Of a stretch of 20,521 nucleotides of DNA, positions 15,610 to 20,521 are shown piece by piece. The translations under genes were made by a program, and so were the position numbers. The DNA comes from Flavobacterium psychrophilum. Its GTDB lineage: Bacteria > Bacteroidota > Bacteroidia > Flavobacteriales > Flavobacteriaceae. Each line of letters starts with the position of its first letter. Position 1 is the first letter of the stretch. The DNA is taken from assembly GCA_945866505.1 (NCBI GenBank), contig CAMBHH010000040.1, positions 1 to 20,521 on the forward strand, written 5' to 3'. The notes beneath the pieces were generated by a model that did no database searches, had not been told where the DNA came from, and saw only the letters and a program-made list of their open reading frames with translations.

Positions 15610-16677
15610 TTAAAGTACTTTTTTTAAGGTGTTTTTTAATGTTAAAAATAAGATTGTTAATAATCCAAACACAATAGCTCCTACAATCAATCCCATTAAC
15701 TTACCTACTTTTTCCTTCTTTAAAGGCAAAATTGGTCTATCAATTATCTGTATTAGCGGAGTTTCTTTTCGCACAGTAACTTTGGCTAACTCGGTTTGTT
15801 TTACTAATTCAGTTAAAATGGCAGAATTCGCCTGCACATCAACCTGACGACGTGCCGAAGGGACACGGCGAACATTCAAAGACGGATTCAAACCAAAAGT
15901 ATTATCATTGGCTACTGCTACGCCGCTTATTGCACTATTTAATTCCCCTCGAATAGAATCAGTTTGTCGCTCCAAAATAGCCATATTTATTCGGGCCTTT
16001 TTACTCTTGGTTTCAATATAAAAATCACCAACTTGTTTGGCCAAGGCTTCAGTAAAAAATTTAGAAAATAATTCGTTAGTCGAGGTAACTTCAATACTGA
16101 TAATATCGACTTTCTTGTCTTTCTGACCTACTTCAAGCTTATATTTTGATAAATCTTCATAGATTGCCCCAAAAATACTGTCATGAGTTCTTGAAAAATT
16201 CTTACGACTTGTATTGGGCAAAAACTGCAACCCTATTAATTTGGGTTTGTCGTCCCATTTCTTGCGCCATTTCTCATTTTCAATATACATTTCGGCCAGC
16301 GAAATTGTTTTTCCATTGAAGCTTACGGGCATAAGTAAAGTCTTTTCGACCATTTTCCTAGATTTGAATAATTCTGTCAAATTACTACCCTCAAAAATTC
16401 CTCCTCCTGAACCACCCAAATCCAATCCAAGTGAACTAGCCAATCCCAAAGCACCAGATAATCCGCCTCCTGCTGCACTGCTCTCTAAAGCAAAAGACAA
16501 ACTAGCTTTATATACTGGCTTCTTAACAAAGGAGTACGTCAATCCCAAAATAGCACCCAAAATAGACGCCAAAGCAATGGTTGTCCGTTTAGAAAGTAAA
16601 AAATATAACCATTCTTTTAAATTTTTTATTAGCTCTTTTAGAGCAATTTCCTCTTTGACAGTTGGTTGGTTTGCCAT
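15610..16677 (-). CDS. wzz: Wzz-like polysaccharide co-polymerase (chain-length determinant)
   Basis: The 355-residue protein has the two-helix layout of polysaccharide co-polymerases. It has a cytoplasmic N-terminus, a membrane helix at about 32-50, a long periplasmic part with a coiled-coil region (about 220-305), the Pro-rich IDRPILPLK motif at 312-320 and a second helix at about 326-346. A Gly/Ser/Ala-rich stretch (about 66-99) sits early in the periplasmic part. There is no C-terminal Walker-type tyrosine kinase domain, so it is not a full Wzc. It should set the length of chains made by Wzy and cooperate with the SLBB export protein encoded immediately upstream (58-nt gap). Confidence 0.88.
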   Translation of the reverse strand: MANQPTVKEEIALKELIKNLKEWLYFLLSKRTTIALASILGAILGLTYSFVKKPVYKASLSFALESSAAGGGLSGALGLASSLGLDLGGSGGGIFEGSNLTELFKSRKMVEKTLLMPVSFNGKTISLAEMYIENEKWRKKWDDKPKLIGLQFLPNTSRKNFSRTHDSIFGAIYEDLSKYKLEVGQKDKKVDIISIEVTSTNELFSKFFTEALAKQVGDFYIETKSKKARINMAILERQTDSIRGELNSAISGVAVANDNTFGLNPSLNVRRVPSARRQVDVQANSAILTELVKQTELAKVTVRKETPLIQIIDRPILPLKKEKVGKLMGLIVGAIVFGLLTILFLTLKNTLKKVL

Positions 16678-16735
16678 TATTTAGCTATTTGTTATAATTA
16701 TGTTTGTTTTGAAATCTTGTAGGTTTTTCAAAGTG

Positions 16736-19162
16736 CTATTTGAATGCGGTCACTACTAAAAGAGCTATACTTGCAATCACGCTTCCAATACTAACCCATT
16801 CTCCTGTACTCATTTTCCGTGTTTCTGGTTTTTCAGGGACAACAATTTGAGAACCTGGCAACACCTTTGGATAAGAACGTATGAATAAAAAAGTACTAGA
16901 TACTCCCGCTTTTCCATTAGGATAAATGATATAGGCTTTTTTCTTCCAACCTTTAGCATCGGTGCCTCCAACGGACTCTAGATAATAATTAAATCCTTTG
17001 CCCCTACCGTAAGGAATCTCCGATGTCAAAAGAACATTACCCACTACTTTTACACTCTCATTGAAAACCGAAACTTCAATTTCATCACCAGGAAATAGAG
17101 TAACATTTGATTTATCAGACGGGTCTTTAATAATAGATCGCCAATCTATAGGAATGGTAGCATATTTCAGTTCTTCTTTCAATTTTTTGACTATTTTATT
17201 TTGAACAGTATCTTTCTTTCCTAAATTCAAATCGACATTTTCTAAGTCTTCTATTTGCTTAGCTTGAATAGGTCGTTTGATTTTTACCCCATCTAAATTA
17301 GCAACAGCTGTCAACCCACCAGCGCGCAAAATCACATCGTATATTTTTTCTTTTTTATTTGCCAAAACATATTTGCCTGTATAATTCACAGCGCCAATGA
17401 CGTTTACCATTTGTGGCTTTTCATAAACCGCCATTCTACGAATATTTACAACATCAAAAGGTTCTAAAGTAAAATTTTTGATTTGCTCGTTATTCCCTGC
17501 AAATATCTCTAAATTAAATAGTTGAACTCTACTAGGATTAGAATCATTTATTTCGTCTGATTTTATCATTCTGGCAATTTCCACTCTTTTAGACGCAGAA
17601 CCCGTCAATCCTCCCGCCTGAACCAACAAATCATTCAAGGTCACATTCTCGTGATAATCGTATGTTCCTGGTCTTTTTATTTCACCATCAATAGTTAATT
17701 TAAATTCATCCTTGAAATCCAAAATTGAATATACAGTTACTATATCTTCTTTTTTCAAAAGAATATTTGCTTCTTGATCACCAGACAAAGCTTTACTCAG
17801 ATTAACATTGGTAACTTCTGTAGTTAAATCAGATTTTGTTCTAACAATAGTAGCTCTATCAGTATAAGCATCTTCTTTTAAACCATCAGATTGAGCAACC
17901 AAATCAGAAATACGCATGCCTTCATAAAAAGAATAGGTGTTTGGACGGAATACTGCCCCTTCAATTTTAATACGGTTTTCAAATCGATTTAAAATTTTAG
18001 AAATTCTATAAACATCACCGGCCAGCGGTTTGTAACTGCCATATTCTGATGATGGAATATCCTTAACCTTGAAGTCTTTGGCGGTTTTTTGCAAAACATT
18101 AACTGAAGCCGTATAGGCAAACTCATTAAAGCCAGATGCGAATGACAATAAATCTTTAAAAGTTTCTCCCGATTTCATCTCGAAGATTCCCGGACGCTTC
18201 ACTTGGCCCTCTAAAGTTACTCGTTGAGAATAAGCAGGAATGCGAATCACATCATTATCCTTCAACCCTACATTATCCGATTGATTCCCATTGACTAAAA
18301 AATTATAAATGTCAATTTTCTTAAATATTTTATTATTCCTCAAAAGTTCTATATTTCGATAAGTTCCGTTTTTTCCAGGTCCACCACCCAAAAATAGAGC
18401 ATTATAGACCGTTGCCAAAGAAGAAATAGAATAATTCCCTGGCTGCTTGCTGCCTATAATGGTGACCTTGATTGTTCGAATGCGGCTCAAACTTATTCCT
18501 ACTTGAGATTGTCCCGAAGAAACTGTACTATAAACTCTAGAAATCGCTCCTCTTATTTTCTTTGTGGCAGCTTCAATGGTCATGCCTGAAACTGGAATTT
18601 GCCCTACGTACTGAATGTTAACCTTGCCTTCAGTTGTGACTGGAACTGTTGCGCTATATTCCTGAACACCATACACACTAATTTGTAATTCATCGCCTGG
18701 CCCCAAAACATAATTGAATGGGGTAGCCAATTTCAAATTAGGTTCAAAGTTTAAATCTGGATTATCAAACAACTCCGAGCCAAAAACTAAAGAATTTAGG
18801 GTATCCTTTACTTTTCTATTTTCTATTTTTTCTTGTTTACGAGTTTGCTCTACTTTTTTATCATCATAAACATCAGTATTAGAATCAGTTTTTGGTTCTG
18901 CAGTCATTTGTGAGCCCAATCTCACCTTCAATTTTGCAAACTCATTAGCAGACATACCTTTTGACAATACCAATGGCTCTACTTGTTCAATTGTGGTCTT
19001 ATTGTTTTGCAATTGCGACTTTATTTTGGCTATATCTGCATCAGATAAATAATCAACCTTAATCGTGCTTAAATCATTGCTTTTTAACAAGTCTTGAGCT
19101 GTAATTGACTCCGATTGAAAGAATGCAAATAGTAAACAAATGGCAATAATAAATTTTTTCAT
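16736..19162 (-). CDS. Wza-like SLBB-domain polysaccharide export protein
   Basis: The 808-residue envelope protein begins with a signal peptide (about 1-22, cut likely after SITA). A polysaccharide export domain follows (about 148-230, opening YVLGPGDELQISVYG). At least five SLBB-type units come next, recognised by a ...G.V..PG.Y... strand and a later ...AGG.... turn: about 233-262, 315-350, 398-440, 488-530 and 586-630, with a weaker sixth at about 704-745. It ends in a hydrophobic helix (about 788-806). Enterobacterial Wza is about 380 residues with fewer SLBB repeats, so this is the enlarged form common in Bacteroidota. No lipobox Cys is evident at the cleavage site. It would form or extend the outer-membrane export channel. 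The long gap upstream suggests separate control from the antiterminator gene. Confidence 0.88.
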   Translation of the reverse strand: MKKFIIAICLLFAFFQSESITAQDLLKSNDLSTIKVDYLSDADIAKIKSQLQNNKTTIEQVEPLVLSKGMSANEFAKLKVRLGSQMTAEPKTDSNTDVYDDKKVEQTRKQEKIENRKVKDTLNSLVFGSELFDNPDLNFEPNLKLATPFNYVLGPGDELQISVYGVQEYSATVPVTTEGKVNIQYVGQIPVSGMTIEAATKKIRGAISRVYSTVSSGQSQVGISLSRIRTIKVTIIGSKQPGNYSISSLATVYNALFLGGGPGKNGTYRNIELLRNNKIFKKIDIYNFLVNGNQSDNVGLKDNDVIRIPAYSQRVTLEGQVKRPGIFEMKSGETFKDLLSFASGFNEFAYTASVNVLQKTAKDFKVKDIPSSEYGSYKPLAGDVYRISKILNRFENRIKIEGAVFRPNTYSFYEGMRISDLVAQSDGLKEDAYTDRATIVRTKSDLTTEVTNVNLSKALSGDQEANILLKKEDIVTVYSILDFKDEFKLTIDGEIKRPGTYDYHENVTLNDLLVQAGGLTGSASKRVEIARMIKSDEINDSNPSRVQLFNLEIFAGNNEQIKNFTLEPFDVVNIRRMAVYEKPQMVNVIGAVNYTGKYVLANKKEKIYDVILRAGGLTAVANLDGVKIKRPIQAKQIEDLENVDLNLGKKDTVQNKIVKKLKEELKYATIPIDWRSIIKDPSDKSNVTLFPGDEIEVSVFNESVKVVGNVLLTSEIPYGRGKGFNYYLESVGGTDAKGWKKKAYIIYPNGKAGVSSTFLFIRSYPKVLPGSQIVVPEKPETRKMSTGEWVSIGSVIASIALLVVTAFK

Positions 19163-19506
19163 AATGAAAACATAATTAATAATACTTATTAAATTTTAAG
19201 AAATAAAAAATATTCTTTAATTTTTGGCATCTTAAAATTCTACAGAAACAACAATAAATTTTTCTTAACTTATAGCCTCTAACCTATCTTTTTCTATGGC
19301 TTCGCCACTGCAAGTCTCAGAAAAGATTTGCAAGGAAAAACACATGCAAATTTAAAGTACAATAAAAAAATTGTGACTTTTTAAACATATAAAACATCAA
19401 TTTACAACAGCCAAAAAAAAACCTCGGTTTGTGACCAATTTTACTATATGTAAATTAAAAAAATTAAATAAAATATTTATTTTAATTTATATTTTAAAAC
19501 CAAAAA
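19163..19506 (-). other. 344-nt AT-rich leader-like gap between antiterminator and export genes
   Basis: No gene is seen here. Read on the minus strand, it contains a very AT-rich stretch just after the antiterminator stop (19500-19440). A short stem, AAAC/GTTT, then runs into nine T residues (19430-19413). A -7-like TAAATTTG (19354-19347) is present without a matching upstream box. There are three TTGCA/TGCAA repeats (around 19345-19350, 19329-19334 and 19309-19314) and a small TGGC-GAA-GCCA hairpin (19307-19297). Bacteroides UpxY proteins act on untranslated leaders of their own polysaccharide operons. The content is compatible with such a target, but no single element is strong. Confidence 0.35.
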
Positions 19507-19977
19507 CTACAGCTCTTTTTTGTTCACCTTAAGTACACAACCTAAAGATTCGAGAATCAAAATATATTGGTTTTGCTTGACTTCGTGAATAACTGCAGAC
19601 TGACTCATAAAAGGACCTGATTCTAGAACAACTGTATCCCCTTTTTTCCACTTATCTAATGAAATTTCAAAGGAATCAGGAATAGAAAGCCAACTCTTTA
19701 TGGAATCAATTTCAGAATCTTTAACAACAGCAGGTTTTCCCAACCAAAACAAATAACGAATCGCACCGGTTACTTCAAATATCCTATTACGTTGCTTTTC
19801 TTCAAGTTGAACGAAAATATAGGAATTAAACAAGGGTACAGTAATAATCTTCTTCCGGTCTGACCACTGACTCTCTTTGGTAATTAGCGGACAATATGTA
19901 ACAATTCCTATCTCATTTAATCGCTCTGCTACTTTCTTTTCCCATTTGGGTTTTGTGTAAACAACATACCAGTTCAT
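19507..19977 (-). CDS. UpxY-like NusG-family transcription antiterminator
   Basis: The 156-residue protein has an N-terminal NusG (NGN) domain. It opens MNWYVVYTKPKWEKKVAERL, carries the typical PLFNSYIFV (48-56), and ends in a KOW-like segment (about 110-152, GDTVVLESGPF). NusG itself is longer in Bacteroidota and sits with secE and rplK, so a specialised paralogue is indicated. In Bacteroides fragilis such UpxY proteins prevent early termination in the leader of the capsule operon that encodes them. Here it precedes a 344-nt untranslated gap and then the export, polymerisation and sugar genes, which are its likely target. It starts at an ATG 49 nt after the rmlB stop. Confidence 0.88.
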   Translation of the reverse strand: MNWYVVYTKPKWEKKVAERLNEIGIVTYCPLITKESQWSDRKKIITVPLFNSYIFVQLEEKQRNRIFEVTGAIRYLFWLGKPAVVKDSEIDSIKSWLSIPDSFEISLDKWKKGDTVVLESGPFMSQSAVIHEVKQNQYILILESLGCVLKVNKKEL

Positions 19978-20026
19978 AGTTTATTTGTTCTCTATTTTCT
20001 AAAATTCATATCCAAACTTCCAGCCT

Positions 20027-20521
20027 CTAAGAGTACATTTTTACATAATATTTTTCATAATCCCCTGAGGTTACACTATTTAGCCATTCCTTGTTGTTCA
20101 AATACCAATCAATGGTAAATTCCAATCCTTGTTCAAATGTAACCGACGGTTTCCAACCCAATTCTTTGTTTATTTTATTAGCATCGATTGCATAACGCAA
20201 ATCGTGTCCTGGCCTGTCTTTGACATAAGTAATCAATTTTTCCGATTCGCCTGCACTTCTTCCCAATTTGGCGTCCATGATTTTACACAATACTTTTACC
20301 AAATCGATATTTTTCCATTCGTTAAAGCCACCAATATTGTACGTTTGATGGTTCAGACCTTGATGAAAAACTAAATCAATAGCTACCGCATGATCTATAA
20401 CAAATAACCAATCGCGAGTATAATTTCCATCACCATAAACTGGTAAAGGTTTATTATTTATAATGTTATTGATAAACAAAGGAATCAATTTTTCTGGAAA
20501 ATGATTTGGCCCGTAATTATT
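20027..20521 (-). CDS. rfbB: dTDP-glucose 4,6-dehydratase RmlB (3' part; start beyond the window)
   Basis: The visible 164 residues are the C-terminal half of RmlB, and the frame stays open through the window edge. Motifs are NNYGPNHFPEKLIPL at the edge, YGDGNYTRDWLFVIDH, the QTYNIGG turn, and KDRPGHDLRYAID before the C-terminal helices. These are near-invariant in dTDP-glucose 4,6-dehydratases (about 345-350 residues). The glycine motif and the catalytic YxxxK should lie in the roughly 185 residues to the right. The enzyme makes dTDP-4-keto-6-deoxyglucose, precursor of dTDP-L-rhamnose and related deoxysugars. The partner genes rmlA, rmlC and rmlD are not in this window, so the final sugar is not determined. 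It lies upstream of the antiterminator gene in the same orientation. Confidence 0.93.
   Translation of the reverse strand, partial: NNYGPNHFPEKLIPLFINNIINNKPLPVYGDGNYTRDWLFVIDHAVAIDLVFHQGLNHQTYNIGGFNEWKNIDLVKVLCKIMDAKLGRSAGESEKLITYVKDRPGHDLRYAIDANKINKELGWKPSVTFEQGLEFTIDWYLNNKEWLNSVTSGDYEKYYVKMYS

Noticed and set aside
16214..16684. Plus-strand 156-codon open frame opposite wzz
   Set aside because: It is the antisense of a conserved membrane protein; its Pro-rich content mirrors the Gly-rich stretch of Wzz.
19413..19430. Minus-strand stem AAAC-CGAG-GTTT followed by T9 as a definite terminator
   Set aside because: The stem has only four pairs and one GC pair, too weak to call as an intrinsic terminator on its own; kept only as part of the leader discussion.

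Overview
The window looks like a chromosomal segment from a member of the Flavobacteriaceae (Bacteroidota), most like Flavobacterium. The supporting signs are the AT-rich sequence, a Bacteroidota-type promoter (TTG, 19-nt spacer, TATCTTTG) in front of the tRNA gene, little recognisable Shine-Dalgarno sequence, several GTG/TTG starts, and an UpxY-type NusG paralogue inside a polysaccharide locus.

Layout. Bases 1-424 hold no gene but contain a conspicuous structured element with nested inverted repeats (about 114-211). Bases 425-4723 (+) encode one 1432-residue signalling protein fusing CheB methylesterase, CheR methyltransferase, a long coiled coil, PAS regions, a histidine kinase and a receiver. 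An initiator tRNA-Met gene with its own promoter and terminator follows (4897-5057). From 5175 to the right edge every gene is on the minus strand and belongs to a Wzx/Wzy-type surface polysaccharide (O-antigen or capsule) locus.

In transcription order (right to left) the locus reads: rmlB (5' end outside the window), an UpxY-like antiterminator, a 344-nt AT-rich leader-like gap, a Wza-like SLBB export protein, a Wzz-like chain-length protein, Wzy, Wzx, relics of two glycosyltransferase genes, an intact GT2 glycosyltransferase, capE/fnlA, a small sugar-modifying cupin, capF/fnlB, capG/fnlC, a WbuB-like GT4 glycosyltransferase, a relic of an NAD-dependent epimerase gene, and an intact NAD-dependent epimerase. 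CapE, CapF and CapG together form the known route from UDP-GlcNAc to UDP-N-acetyl-L-fucosamine, and the WbuB-like enzyme is the natural candidate to transfer that sugar. RmlB supplies dTDP-4-keto-6-deoxyglucose. Wzx flips the lipid-linked repeat unit, Wzy polymerises it, and Wzz and Wza control length and export. No initiating undecaprenyl-phosphate sugar transferase and no Wzc-type tyrosine kinase is visible here.

The least expected content is in the gaps. The 530-nt gap at 6060-6589 and the 410-nt gap at 12400-12809 are not empty: both hold decayed but readable pieces of epimerase and glycosyltransferase genes, still spaced as in an operon. This suggests the locus once specified a more complex repeat unit, or was assembled by replacement.
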